A stretch of 64,000 nt of DNA from UBA2334 sp964396895. GTDB taxonomy: Bacteria; Pseudomonadota; Gammaproteobacteria; Burkholderiales; Burkholderiaceae_C. The stretch covers positions 1 through 64,000 of the forward strand of contig CAYNGJ010000002.1 of NCBI GenBank assembly GCA_964396895.1, written 5' to 3'. The notes under the pieces are model-generated. The model saw nothing but the letters and a program-made list of their open reading frames with translations, was not told the origin of the DNA and made no database searches. How positions within the stretch are numbered: position 1 is the first letter of the stretch; the number at the start of each line of letters is the position of its first letter. The translations under genes were made by a program, and so were the position numbers. This document shows positions 15,689 through 24,452 of the stretch, piece by piece.

Positions 15689-15764
15689 CCCGACTCAGGC
15701 GAAAATGGGGTTTGCGCCTGGTGGTCGAACATTCCGTTTGTGCTGTGTGTGCAGGGGGTTCAAC

Positions 15765-16574
15765 ATGCGACAACTTTCCAACGCCGGTCAAATGGCCATC
15801 CAGGACGTGGCCCAACGCCACGGTTTCAGCGTGGATGCCGTGACCAGCATGCTGGAGGCCGTCATCAACGGCAACGGCACCATGGCGCAGTTCAACCACC
15901 CCGAATTCAGTGGCTCTGGCCAGTGGATGTCGGGCGGCATGACCATGGTGTCCGACATGTTCAACCACCACCTCAAAGGCCGGGTGGACAGCTTGTGCGC
16001 CGAACTCGCCATGCTGGTGGCCAACCAGCCTGGCCTGTTGCAAACGGGCAGCTTCCAGTCTCAGTCCCAGGGGGCGGGGGGGGCAGGGGTGTGGTCGGTG
16101 CAGGCCCAGGACAGCAGCTGGCACGCCCGACACTCGGACGCCCAGCCCAACGGCAGCAACCTCTTCATGCCCCCACCCCCCGACTGGTGGGGCCCCGACC
16201 TGCGCTGGCCCAACAGCACGGGTTCGCAAAACGGCTGCCGCTATGCCTACTTTGCCCAGGCCTGCCGCTTGGCCATCGAAGACCAGGGGCATGTCACCAT
16301 TTACGACACACTGGACCACCAGATTGGTGGCTTTTCGCAGCAGCAATCGGGCAGCGGCGGCATGGGCTTCAGCAGCCAGTATGGCCAGATGAATGTGGGC
16401 CAACTGCCCGTGGTGTCGGTGGACGGGCAAGTGCCCCAGTCGGCCCCGCAGCCGCAAACCACCGAAGCCGACATTTTTGCCACCCTGGAACGCTTGGCTG
16501 ACCTGACCCGCAAAGGCGTGCTGACCGACCACGAATACCAGACCAAGAAGGCCGAGTTGCTGGCCCGCCTCTGA
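15765..16574 (+). CDS. SHOCT-domain protein of unknown function
   Basis: 269 residues starting MRQLSNAGQMAIQDVAQRHG, with a GGGGG-rich Shine-Dalgarno region upstream. The body is Ser/Gln/Gly-rich with no enzyme motif (for example GSFQSQSQGAGG and PPPPDWWGPDLRWP). The last ~34 residues, DIFATLERLADLTRKGVLTD then EYQTKKAELLARL, are a SHOCT domain, a short helical module usually found at protein ends and thought to mediate assembly. No signal peptide or membrane segment was seen. The trhO ATG follows one base after its stop, so the two genes are probably cotranscribed. Confidence 0.8.
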   Translation: MRQLSNAGQMAIQDVAQRHGFSVDAVTSMLEAVINGNGTMAQFNHPEFSGSGQWMSGGMTMVSDMFNHHLKGRVDSLCAELAMLVANQPGLLQTGSFQSQSQGAGGAGVWSVQAQDSSWHARHSDAQPNGSNLFMPPPPDWWGPDLRWPNSTGSQNGCRYAYFAQACRLAIEDQGHVTIYDTLDHQIGGFSQQQSGSGGMGFSSQYGQMNVGQLPVVSVDGQVPQSAPQPQTTEADIFATLERLADLTRKGVLTDHEYQTKKAELLARL

Positions 16575-16575
16575 C

Positions 16576-17670
16576 ATGACCGCCCCGATTTCTCCCTCCC
16601 CTCCCGGCAGCCACGCCCTGCCGCACCCCGTGGGCGCACCGCCTTACCTGACCGCTGCGCTCTACCAGTTTGTGAGCCTGCCCGACTTTGCCGACCTGCG
16701 TGACCCACTGCAGGCCTGCTGCGAGGCACACCACGTTCAGGGCACGCTGTTGCTGGCGCACGAGGGCATCAACGGCACCGTTGCCGGGCCAGCGGCCGGG
16801 GTGCACGCTGTGCTGGCGCATTTGCGGTCTGACCCCAGGCTGGCGCAGTTGCCGCACAAGGAATCGTGGAGTGACAAACCGCCGTTTTCGCGCATGAAGG
16901 TGAAGCTGAAGCAGGAAATCGTCACCCTGCGCGTGCCCGGCCTGGACCCCACACAGACCGTGGGCCAGTACGTCAAGCCGCAAGACTGGAATGCCCTGTT
17001 GGCCGACCCCGACGTGTTGCTGATCGACACCCGCAACGACTACGAGGTGGCCATTGGCACCTTTGCCGGGGCGGTGGACCCGCGCATCCAAAAGTTCACC
17101 GATTTGCCTGCGTGGCTCGACGCGCAGCCGCAGCTGCAAGGCGACGCGGGCAAAAAAACCAAGGTGGCCATGTTCTGCACCGGGGGCATTCGCTGCGAAA
17201 AGTCCACCGCCCTCATGAAAATGCGCGGTTTTGACGAGGTCTACCACTTGGAAGGCGGCATCCTCAAGTACCTGGAAGAGGTGCCGCCCGAGCACAGCAC
17301 CTGGCAGGGCGACTGCTTTGTGTTCGACGAGCGCGTGAGCGTGGGCCACGGCCTGCAACCTGGGCCGCACGAGCTGTGCCGCTCCTGCCGCTGGCCGCTG
17401 AGCGAGGCCGACAAGGCTTCTGCGCATTACGTCAAGGGGGTGAGTTGCGCCCATTGCCACGACCAGCGCACGCCCGAGCAAAAGGCCCACCTGGCCGAGC
17501 GCCAGCGCCAAGTGGAGTTGGCCGAGTCACGCGGTGAGCAGCACGTGGGCGGCCACACGCCGTCTGCACAGGCCCAAGCCCATTGCCAGGCCCTTTCGCC
17601 GGTTCATGACACGCCGGTGGTGGCCAGTGCTTCAAACTCGGCCACCGGCACGGGTTTGCTGAAAAAGTAA
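16576..17670 (+). CDS. trhO: tRNA uridine(34) hydroxylase TrhO (rhodanese-like)
   Basis: 364 residues. The N-terminal acylphosphatase-like half contains LLAHEGINGTVAG and KESWSDKPPFSRMKVKLKQEIV; the rhodanese domain has DTRNDYEVAIGTF and the active-site cysteine in MFCTGGIRCEKS; GCHxC-type cysteines appear in the C-terminal part (CRSCRWPL, CAHCHDQRTP). TrhO makes 5-hydroxyuridine at the tRNA wobble position using oxygen. It is slightly longer than usual, and its last 67 bases overlap the 3' end of the convergent PAS-GGDEF-EAL gene. The C-terminal ~60 residues are poorly conserved in character. Confidence 0.92.
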   Translation: MTAPISPSPPGSHALPHPVGAPPYLTAALYQFVSLPDFADLRDPLQACCEAHHVQGTLLLAHEGINGTVAGPAAGVHAVLAHLRSDPRLAQLPHKESWSDKPPFSRMKVKLKQEIVTLRVPGLDPTQTVGQYVKPQDWNALLADPDVLLIDTRNDYEVAIGTFAGAVDPRIQKFTDLPAWLDAQPQLQGDAGKKTKVAMFCTGGIRCEKSTALMKMRGFDEVYHLEGGILKYLEEVPPEHSTWQGDCFVFDERVSVGHGLQPGPHELCRSCRWPLSEADKASAHYVKGVSCAHCHDQRTPEQKAHLAERQRQVELAESRGEQHVGGHTPSAQAQAHCQALSPVHDTPVVASASNSATGTGLLKK

Positions 17671-19928
17671 CCTTGGTAGTGGTGGCAGCCCATGTCGGCC
17701 AGTCGGTCGAGGTGCGCTTGGGTCTCGACGCCTTCGGCAATGACCATCAGTCCCAGGTTGTCCGCCAGTGCAATCACGGTTCGGGCAATGGCGGCGTCGT
17801 CGGGGTCCACCAGAATGTCGCGCACAAACCCCTGGTCGATCTTCAGCTGGTCCATGGGCAGGCGCTTGAGGTAGGCCAGCGACGAATAGCCGGTGCCGAA
17901 GTCGTCCAGCGAAAACCCCACGCCCTGACCTTTGAGGGTGCGCATTTTCTCGACAACGCCTTCCACATCGGTGACCAGCAGGCTTTCGGTCAACTCCAGT
18001 TTCAGTCGTCGGGGGTTGGCGCCAGTGCGGGTCAGCGTGTCCAGCACCGACGCCACAAAGTCTGGGTTGTGAAATTGCCGGGCACTCACGTTGACGGCAA
18101 TGCTCAGGTGGGCCAACGACGGTACACCGGCCCAGCTGGCCAGCTGCGTGCAGGCGGTCTCCACCACCCACTGGCCCAGCGGCAAAATGAGCCCGGTGTC
18201 TTCCGCCAGCGGAATGAATTCTGCCGGTGACACCATGCCCCGCTCGGGGTGGCGCCAGCGCACCAGCACCTCGGCGCCGGTGATGCCGCTGTGGCGCGAC
18301 ACCTGGGCCTGATAAAGCAGCATGAACTGCTGGTGCTGCACGGCATGGCGCAAGTCGGCTTCCAGGCGCACGCGGGCGTTGACCGAGGCTTGCATCTGCG
18401 CGTCGAAAAACCGCAGGGTGTTGCGCCCGGCAGCTTTGGCCTGGTACATGGCCAACTCGGCGCGCTTGAGCGGCTCGTCGTGACCCGATGGCAGTTGGTC
18501 ATCGAACAGGGCGATGCCGATGCTGGCGGTGCTGTGTTGCTCGTTGACGCCCAGGCGAAATGGCTGGCCAAGGATTTGCAGGATTTTTTCGCCCACCACC
18601 TCGGCCTGCCTGGCTGCTTCCTGGGCGTCCTCGCTCAGGTGTTCCAGCAGCACCACGAATTCGTCACCACCCAGGCGTGCCACCGTCTCGCTGGTGCGCA
18701 CGCACTCGGTCAGGCGCTGGGCAACCTGTTGCAACAGCAGGTCGCCATCGTCGTGCCCCAGGGTGTCGTTGAGGGTTTTGAAGTCGTCCAAGTCGATGAG
18801 CAGCAGTGCCATCTGGCCTTGGTGGCGGGCGCTGGCCGCGACGGCGTGCTGCAGGCGGTCCATCAACAGGCGGCGGTTGGCCAGGTGGGTCAAGGGGTCG
18901 TAGAAGGCCAGGTGCTGGATTTGCTCTTCAGCCGATTTGCGCTCGGTGATGTCGCTGAACGTGGCCACATAGTGCGTCACCACCCCATCTGCGTCTTTCA
19001 CCGCCGTGATGGTGAGCCACTCCGGGAACAGCTCTCCGTTCTTGCGCCGGTTCCACACCTCGCCCTGCCAGGACCCCAATGCCACGATGGACGCCCACAT
19101 GGCGGCGTAGAACGCTGAGTCGTGGCGACCCGAGCTGAGCATCCGGGGCGTCTGGCCCACAGCTTCTGAGGATGCATAGCCCGTGATCTCGGAAAACGCC
19201 TTGTTGACGCGCAGGATGACCTTGTCGGCGTTGGCAACGGTCATGCCCTGGTGCGACTCGAAGGCCGTGGCCGCAATGCGCATGTCCACCTCGGCTTGCT
19301 TGCGCTCGGTGATGTCCCGCCGCACGGTGGCCAGTCCTTTGCGCTCGCCCGCGCTGCCGAAGATGGGCATGGCCCGTGCTTCCACCACGCGGCAGTCGCC
19401 GTCCGCAGCGTCCACCCGCAGTTCCTGCACCTGCAGGCTGCCGGTGAGCCAGGCCTGATGTTCCAGCGCCAACGCCGGGGCCAGGGTGGCGTTGAACGCT
19501 GGGTGCAATTGACGCAGCTCGGCTTCGGTTTTGCCTTGCCAATCCACGCCTTGCAGGTGAAACACGCGCCGCGCCGGGTCGTTGGCAATGAGCCAGCGCC
19601 CCGCATCGTCCTTGAACACCACGGCATCGGGCAGGGCTTCGACCAGTGCCTGCAGCTGCTCATTGCGCTGCAAATCGACCAGTTGTCGCTCCAGCGCGGC
19701 CTGCTGGCGCTGCAGGGGCTGGTAAACCAGCCAGTACAGCGCCGGAGACAGCAACAGGGTCAACAAGATGGGGTCCAGCAGGTCCCATTGGTCAAACTGG
19801 CCTGATTCGCTGTGCAGGGACAACGCCAGCATGATGAGCAACTCAATGGCAAAGACCACGGCGGCCGTGGTGGCCACCACTTTGGCAGGACTGTTCAGGT
19901 AGCCACTCGGTTTGTGCGTGTTGTGCAT
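17604..19928 (-). CDS. Membrane PAS-PAS-GGDEF-EAL cyclic-di-GMP enzyme
   Basis: 774 residues. Two N-terminal hydrophobic segments (residues ~18-38 and ~48-68) precede a first PAS domain (~95-215), a second PAS with its PAC end (~215-335), GGDEF (~340-505) and EAL (~520-765). The cyclase motif is intact, ARLGGDEFVVL, but the inhibitory site reads RTSE instead of RxxD. The EAL domain has EVLVRW in place of EALxRW, SLDDFGTGYSS, LKIDQ and AEGVET, so the phosphodiesterase glutamate is kept. It is probably bifunctional or chiefly a phosphodiesterase, sensing a signal through PAS. Its 3' end overlaps trhO tail to tail. Confidence 0.92.
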   Translation of the reverse strand: MHNTHKPSGYLNSPAKVVATTAAVVFAIELLIMLALSLHSESGQFDQWDLLDPILLTLLLSPALYWLVYQPLQRQQAALERQLVDLQRNEQLQALVEALPDAVVFKDDAGRWLIANDPARRVFHLQGVDWQGKTEAELRQLHPAFNATLAPALALEHQAWLTGSLQVQELRVDAADGDCRVVEARAMPIFGSAGERKGLATVRRDITERKQAEVDMRIAATAFESHQGMTVANADKVILRVNKAFSEITGYASSEAVGQTPRMLSSGRHDSAFYAAMWASIVALGSWQGEVWNRRKNGELFPEWLTITAVKDADGVVTHYVATFSDITERKSAEEQIQHLAFYDPLTHLANRRLLMDRLQHAVAASARHQGQMALLLIDLDDFKTLNDTLGHDDGDLLLQQVAQRLTECVRTSETVARLGGDEFVVLLEHLSEDAQEAARQAEVVGEKILQILGQPFRLGVNEQHSTASIGIALFDDQLPSGHDEPLKRAELAMYQAKAAGRNTLRFFDAQMQASVNARVRLEADLRHAVQHQQFMLLYQAQVSRHSGITGAEVLVRWRHPERGMVSPAEFIPLAEDTGLILPLGQWVVETACTQLASWAGVPSLAHLSIAVNVSARQFHNPDFVASVLDTLTRTGANPRRLKLELTESLLVTDVEGVVEKMRTLKGQGVGFSLDDFGTGYSSLAYLKRLPMDQLKIDQGFVRDILVDPDDAAIARTVIALADNLGLMVIAEGVETQAHLDRLADMGCHHYQGYFFSKPVPVAEFEALATTGVS

Positions 19929-20022
19929 GTGTGGTGACCGGTGAAGGTCGATCCATCATGCCACCAAATGCGGGCATTCAGACAATGTGGGTATGCCCAT
20001 GGCCTCATCGGTCTGGCTGAGA

Positions 20023-21213
20023 TCAGGCCCGCTTCCACCGCAGCACCAGCAGGGCCACGGCGCTGAAGGCCGCGCCCGCGTGGAACGTGGCCGAGGCACC
20101 CCACTGGTCCCACAGCAGGCCCGCCACCACGCTGGCCACCAGCAGCGTCACCCCGCTGATCAGGTTGAAAAAACCAAAGGCCGTGCCCCGCAAGTCCGCC
20201 GGGGCGGTGGCCGCCACCATGGTGGCCAGCAGGCCTTGTGTCATGCCCATGTGCACGCCCCACAGCGCCACGCCCACCAGCACCACCGCCCAGTGGCTGC
20301 TGCTGGCCAGCACCAGATCGGCAGCGATCAGCACCACCAAGCCCCAGGCCAGCAGGGTGCGGTGGCTCATTCGGTCCGACAAGCGACCAAATGGGTAGGC
20401 CGTGGTGGCATACACCACATTCATGGCCACCATGACCAATGGCACCAGCGCCAGAGCAATGCCGCTTTGCTCGGCGCGCAGCACCAGAAAGGCCTCGCTG
20501 AAGCGCGCCAGCGTGAACGCAGCGCCCACGCCCACCACCCACCAGTAGGCGGGGCTCAGGCGCTTCAGGTTCTGGTGGTTGATGGGGTTGGTGCGCGGCG
20601 CACCGGCGGCGCGTTCGGGCTCCTTCACGCCCAGCACCAGCACCAGCACGGCCAGCACCCCTGGCACCACGGCCACCCAGAACACGGCCCGAAAGTCGTT
20701 GGCCCACAGCAGCATCAAGCCCACCGCCAGCAGCGGCCCTACAAAGGCACCCACCGTGTCCAGCGATTGGCGCAGCCCGAAGGCCGCACCCCGAACATCC
20801 GGCGGGGTGATGTCGGTCAGCAGTGCGTCGCGCGGTGCGCCGCGCACGCCCTTGCCCACGCGGTCCAGCAGGCGGGCCGTCAGCACCAGGCCCATGCCCG
20901 GTGCCAGGGCAAACAGCGGTTTGGTCAGTGCACCCAGGGCGTAGCCAGCGACGGCCAGCGGTTTGCGCTTGCCCAGGTAGTCGCTCAGCGCCCCTGAAAA
21001 CACCTTGACCACCAGCGCCGTGGCCTCGGCCAGCCCTTCGATCAGGCCCACCAGTAGGGCGCTGGCCCCCAGCGTGCCAACCATGAACAGGGGCAGCAGG
21101 GCGTGGATCATTTCCGATGAAATGTCCATGAGCATGCTGACAAAACCCAGTGCCCACACGCTGGGTGGTATCTGGCGCAACGGACTGGGTGTGGGGGTAT
21201 TCAGTGGGGTCAT
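20023..21213 (-). CDS. Major facilitator superfamily transporter
   Basis: 396 residues with about twelve membrane segments. The MFS loop 2-3 signature is visible as GALSDYLGKRKPLAVAGY and a second half-repeat as GRLSDRMSHRTLLAWG. Other landmarks are LLDRVGKGVRGAPRDALLTD, typical of a group of uncharacterised proteobacterial permeases. Substrate cannot be inferred. The gene is divergent from the metal-efflux operon, sharing its promoter gap, where the CopR-type box lies 55 bases from this start; control by copper is possible but unproven. Confidence 0.9.
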   Translation of the reverse strand: MTPLNTPTPSPLRQIPPSVWALGFVSMLMDISSEMIHALLPLFMVGTLGASALLVGLIEGLAEATALVVKVFSGALSDYLGKRKPLAVAGYALGALTKPLFALAPGMGLVLTARLLDRVGKGVRGAPRDALLTDITPPDVRGAAFGLRQSLDTVGAFVGPLLAVGLMLLWANDFRAVFWVAVVPGVLAVLVLVLGVKEPERAAGAPRTNPINHQNLKRLSPAYWWVVGVGAAFTLARFSEAFLVLRAEQSGIALALVPLVMVAMNVVYATTAYPFGRLSDRMSHRTLLAWGLVVLIAADLVLASSSHWAVVLVGVALWGVHMGMTQGLLATMVAATAPADLRGTAFGFFNLISGVTLLVASVVAGLLWDQWGASATFHAGAAFSAVALLVLRWKRA

Positions 21214-21267
21214 GGGTCCAGGCCGCGTGGGTCTGCGGCGCCACCGGGGCGGGGTGCGTCGCTGAAC

Positions 21268-21283
21268 ATTACAAAATTGTCAC
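21268..21283. promoter_or_regulatory. CopR/CusR-type box upstream of the RND efflux operon
   Basis: ATTACAAAATTGTCAC matches the other two boxes of this window (31726-31741 and 34020-34035) at 15/16 and 13/16 positions or better. It is the type bound by CusR/CopR response regulators. It lies in the gap between the MFS gene and tolC-like gene. Confidence 0.7.
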
Positions 21284-21458
21284 CTGGCTGTCAGATGGCT
21301 ATGGGTCACGGCTTCATAGAGTAAGCGCTCCAGTCCTTGCGAGCGATGCCGACGTGCAAAAAGCGGTTGACGCTCGCTCTGCCGGTCGTGTTTGGACCGC
21401 GTTGCAGCGCACGGGACGACGTGTCCATCTTCTCAGCTCATTGACCATTGAAACAGCC

Positions 21459-22691
21459 ATGAAACGGTCCTTTTTGATCGCAGGCCTGGTGCTGGCGCAG
21501 GCCTTCGCCATGCCAGCCGCTTTGGCCGAGCCGCCCAGTCCGCGATCGGCGCCCATTACCCTGGCACAAGCCCTGGCCCTCGCGTGGGCCCGCACACCCA
21601 CGCATCGGGCTCAAGTCGACCGTTTGGCCCAACAGGATGCCGACGCGAGCGTTGCTTCGGGTTGGACACCGGGCCCGGCCAGCGTGTCCCTGTCCAACGT
21701 GAACGACCGTCTCAATGCCAGAACAGGTCGGCAGGAATGGGAGGTCGAATGGGCCACGCCCTTGTGGCTGCCCGGACAGCAGGCTGCCAGCCAGCGCCAT
21801 GCGCAAGCGCGTGCCAACTGGTTGGCTGAGCAAAGTGAGAGTCAGCGGCTGGAGTTGGCGGGTCGGGTCAGAGAGGTGTGGTGGCAGCTGGCTTTGGCCC
21901 GCGCTCAACTCCGGGTGGCGGCCGACCGCGTGGCATCGGCGCAGGCGCTGCAGTCCGATGTGGAGCGGCGCTGGCAAGCCGGTGACCTGGCCCGAACGGA
22001 CGCCCATGCAGCGCGAATGGACACCCAGACGGCGCAAGCCGAAAGGGTCATGGCCCAGCGCGAAGAACAGCGTGCCCTGGTGGCGTGGCGACTGCTGACG
22101 GGTGCGCCAGCCCCCACAGAGTGGGTGGCAGAAGTGGTGGCATCCGCCGATTTTTCCTACCAGGCCCACCCCCGCATGAAAGCGGCCTCGGCACTGGTGG
22201 AGTTGGCCAATGCCCAGCTTCGCAAGACCGACCAGAGTCGCCGCGAGGCGCCTGAGGTGGCCGTGCGTTGGATCAGGGAGCGCGGAGCGGGCCACGATCC
22301 CTACGCCAATGCCTTGAGCGTGACGCTGAAACTGCCCCTTTCTTGGGGGTCCAAGGTCAACGCCGAACGATCGGGGGTGTTGGCCGACATGGCCGAGGCA
22401 CAGGCCGAACAAGACCTGGTGCGCGAGCAATTGGCGTTGGAGGCCGACATGGCCCGTCAAGACGTTGAGGCCGCAGCACACACACAGATCTTGTCGGATT
22501 CACGCGCTGCGCTGGCCGCCGACACCTTGCGGCTGCTGCAAAAAGCTTTCGACCTGGGCGAAATCGACCTGCAAACCTTGCTGCGCGCCCGCGCATCGGC
22601 GTTCGGGGCACAAGCGGAACTGGCCAGCAGTAGGCTGGCCCGTGCGGCCGCCATTTCCAAACTCAACCAAGCACTCGGATGGCTGCCATGA
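21459..22691 (+). CDS. TolC-family outer membrane efflux protein (CzcC/CusC-like)
   Basis: 410 residues with a signal peptide ending MPAALAE. Long heptad-rich helices with two half repeats (ARANWLAEQSESQRLELAGR; QDLVREQLALEADMARQDVE) are typical of the periplasmic barrel of TolC-like channels. It would form the outer membrane exit of the RND pump encoded downstream. The ATG at 21459 lies in front of the signal peptide; the ORF is open for 100 codons upstream but that part is not protein-like. Its stop overlaps the next start (ATGA), so the genes are translationally coupled. A CopR-type box lies about 180 bases upstream. Confidence 0.9.
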   Translation: MKRSFLIAGLVLAQAFAMPAALAEPPSPRSAPITLAQALALAWARTPTHRAQVDRLAQQDADASVASGWTPGPASVSLSNVNDRLNARTGRQEWEVEWATPLWLPGQQAASQRHAQARANWLAEQSESQRLELAGRVREVWWQLALARAQLRVAADRVASAQALQSDVERRWQAGDLARTDAHAARMDTQTAQAERVMAQREEQRALVAWRLLTGAPAPTEWVAEVVASADFSYQAHPRMKAASALVELANAQLRKTDQSRREAPEVAVRWIRERGAGHDPYANALSVTLKLPLSWGSKVNAERSGVLADMAEAQAEQDLVREQLALEADMARQDVEAAAHTQILSDSRAALAADTLRLLQKAFDLGEIDLQTLLRARASAFGAQAELASSRLARAAAISKLNQALGWLP

Positions 22692-23230
22692 ACCGTATTT
22701 TTGTCGTGACGCTGGCACTGTGGGTGTCTGCCGTGGTGCCGCTGTCGGTCCATGCCCACGGTGGTGAAGACCATGGTGTGCCCGCCACAGTGGCGACGCA
22801 GGGGCTGTTGCCGCGCGCGGCCTCAGCCACCGACGAATTTGAACTGCTGGCGGTGCTGGAGGCAGGCCGGTTGCTGATTTACCTGGACACCATGGCCACC
22901 AATGCACCGGTGCCAATGGCCACTGTGGAGGTGGACGGTGCAGGTGCCACTGCCGTGGCAACAGAAGTGGCGCCCGGCGTATACGCCCTCGCGCTGGCCT
23001 CGCCGCTGACCCCAGGCGCACACGCGCTGACCTTCACCGTGCAAACCGCAGACAGCGCCGATTTGCTGGCCGCCACTTTGGAGGTGCCTGCGCCTGCCGT
23101 TGCCGTGGCCGTTGCGCACCCCTTTGTCTCCCAAGGCGTGGTGCTTGGACTGGGCGGTGGTGCGTTGCTGCTGGTGGCCGGTGCCGTGGCACTGGGCCTG
23201 AGCCGGCGCCAGAAAGCCACCACAGGCTGA
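22688..23230 (+). CDS. Periplasmic/membrane protein in metal efflux operon, unknown
   Basis: 180 residues. A signal peptide (ending LSVHA) is followed by HGGEDHG, a His/Asp cluster that could bind metal, then a beta-rich domain and a C-terminal membrane segment (VVLGLGGGALLLVAGAVALGL) ending in basic residues. I do not recognise a named family. The start at 22688 overlaps the stop of the TolC-like gene and the adaptor gene follows 25 bases later, so it is surely part of the pump operon. The same HEGEDH-like motif begins the mature adaptor protein, which suggests related metal contact. Confidence 0.8.
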   Translation: MNRIFVVTLALWVSAVVPLSVHAHGGEDHGVPATVATQGLLPRAASATDEFELLAVLEAGRLLIYLDTMATNAPVPMATVEVDGAGATAVATEVAPGVYALALASPLTPGAHALTFTVQTADSADLLAATLEVPAPAVAVAVAHPFVSQGVVLGLGGGALLLVAGAVALGLSRRQKATTG

Positions 23231-23255
23231 CCACCGTACACCCAGGAACAACACC

Positions 23256-24443
23256 ATGATTTCCGCTTTTCCCTTGTTTGCGCCCAGTTCCAGGCTTCGC
23301 ACCGCGCTGTGTGTGCTGTTGTTGTCCGGCTCCGTTGCTTTTGCCCATGAAGGCGAAGACCACAGCCAGGACAAAAAGAAGCCGCAGCCCGCCCTCGCGG
23401 CGAGCGGAGTGCTGTCGTCGGCTGCCGGTGCGGTGTCGCGCGAGGCGCCCGTCAAGCTGCCCGACGGCAGCCTTTTTGTGCCCAAATTTGTGCAACGCCA
23501 GTTGGATGTGCGCACTGTGCAGGTGGCGCTGTCTGAGTTGTCGGCGGCGGCCGAGCTGAACGGTCGGGTGGTGGTGGACCCCGGTGCTGGTGGCCGCATA
23601 CAGGCCACGCAGACAGGCACGGTCATGGCCGGTTCCAGGGGTTTTCCGTCACCTGGCACCCGTGTGGTCAAGGGGGAAACGGTGGCCTGGTTGCACCCTG
23701 TGGTCAACAGCCTGGAGCGGGGCAGCCAAACATCGGCACAGGCCGAGTTGGCGGCACAAAAGACCTTGGTCGAGCGCCGCGTCCAGCGGCTGGCTCAGCT
23801 GGAGGGGTCGGTTCCGGCCAAGGACATCGAGGCGGCACACGTGGAGTTGAGGGCGTTGACCACGCGCCTGGCGGCACTCAAAACCGGGTTGGACGCTCCC
23901 CAGCCACTGCGGGCACCGGCCAGCGGTGTCATCAGTGCCGCCCATGTGGTGGCGGGGGAGGTGGTGGATGCCAAAGACATCTTGTTTGAAGTGGTCGATC
24001 CGGCCCGATTGATGGTGGAGGCCCTGGTTTACGACGCGGGCTTGGCCACGCGCATCGCCAAAACGGCCCTGCACGCAGGGGAAGCGGGGAATGCCAGCTT
24101 GCAGCTGCGGCTGACAGGGGCAGGTTTGCAATTGCGCGAGCAGGCACTGCCCGTGGTGTTCCGGGTCGAGTCGGCCAGCGCGGCCATTTCGGTGGGGCAG
24201 CCCGTCAGGGTGCTGGCCAGCACACAGGCCAGCGGGCGCGGCATGGCCGTGCCCAAGGCGGCTTTGGCCATGGGTGGTTCGGGCGAGACGCTGGTGTGGG
24301 TCCACTCGGCGCCAGAGCGTTTTGAGCCGCGCCGGGTGACACACCGCGTGCTGGACGCCGACAGGGTGGCCATTGCCAGTGGCCTGAAGCCGGGCGAGCG
24401 CGTGGTGACGTCTGGCGCGACGCTGTTGTCGCAAATCCGCTGA
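23256..24443 (+). CDS. RND efflux periplasmic adaptor (CzcB/CusB-like)
   Basis: 395 residues. The signal peptide ends SVAFA and is followed by HEGEDHSQDKKK, a possible metal-capture tail. The lipoyl/barrel-sandwich halves read RIQATQTGTVMAGSRGFP and LRAPASGVISAAHVVAGEVV with an alpha-helical hairpin between them, then beta-barrel and membrane-proximal domains (VPKAALAMGGSGETLVWVHS and LKPGERVVTSGATLL). This is the standard membrane-fusion protein layout. It would link the inner-membrane pump to the TolC-like channel. The permease gene starts nine bases after its stop. Confidence 0.92.
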   Translation: MISAFPLFAPSSRLRTALCVLLLSGSVAFAHEGEDHSQDKKKPQPALAASGVLSSAAGAVSREAPVKLPDGSLFVPKFVQRQLDVRTVQVALSELSAAAELNGRVVVDPGAGGRIQATQTGTVMAGSRGFPSPGTRVVKGETVAWLHPVVNSLERGSQTSAQAELAAQKTLVERRVQRLAQLEGSVPAKDIEAAHVELRALTTRLAALKTGLDAPQPLRAPASGVISAAHVVAGEVVDAKDILFEVVDPARLMVEALVYDAGLATRIAKTALHAGEAGNASLQLRLTGAGLQLREQALPVVFRVESASAAISVGQPVRVLASTQASGRGMAVPKAALAMGGSGETLVWVHSAPERFEPRRVTHRVLDADRVAIASGLKPGERVVTSGATLLSQIR

Positions 24444-24452
24444 AGGACCGCC

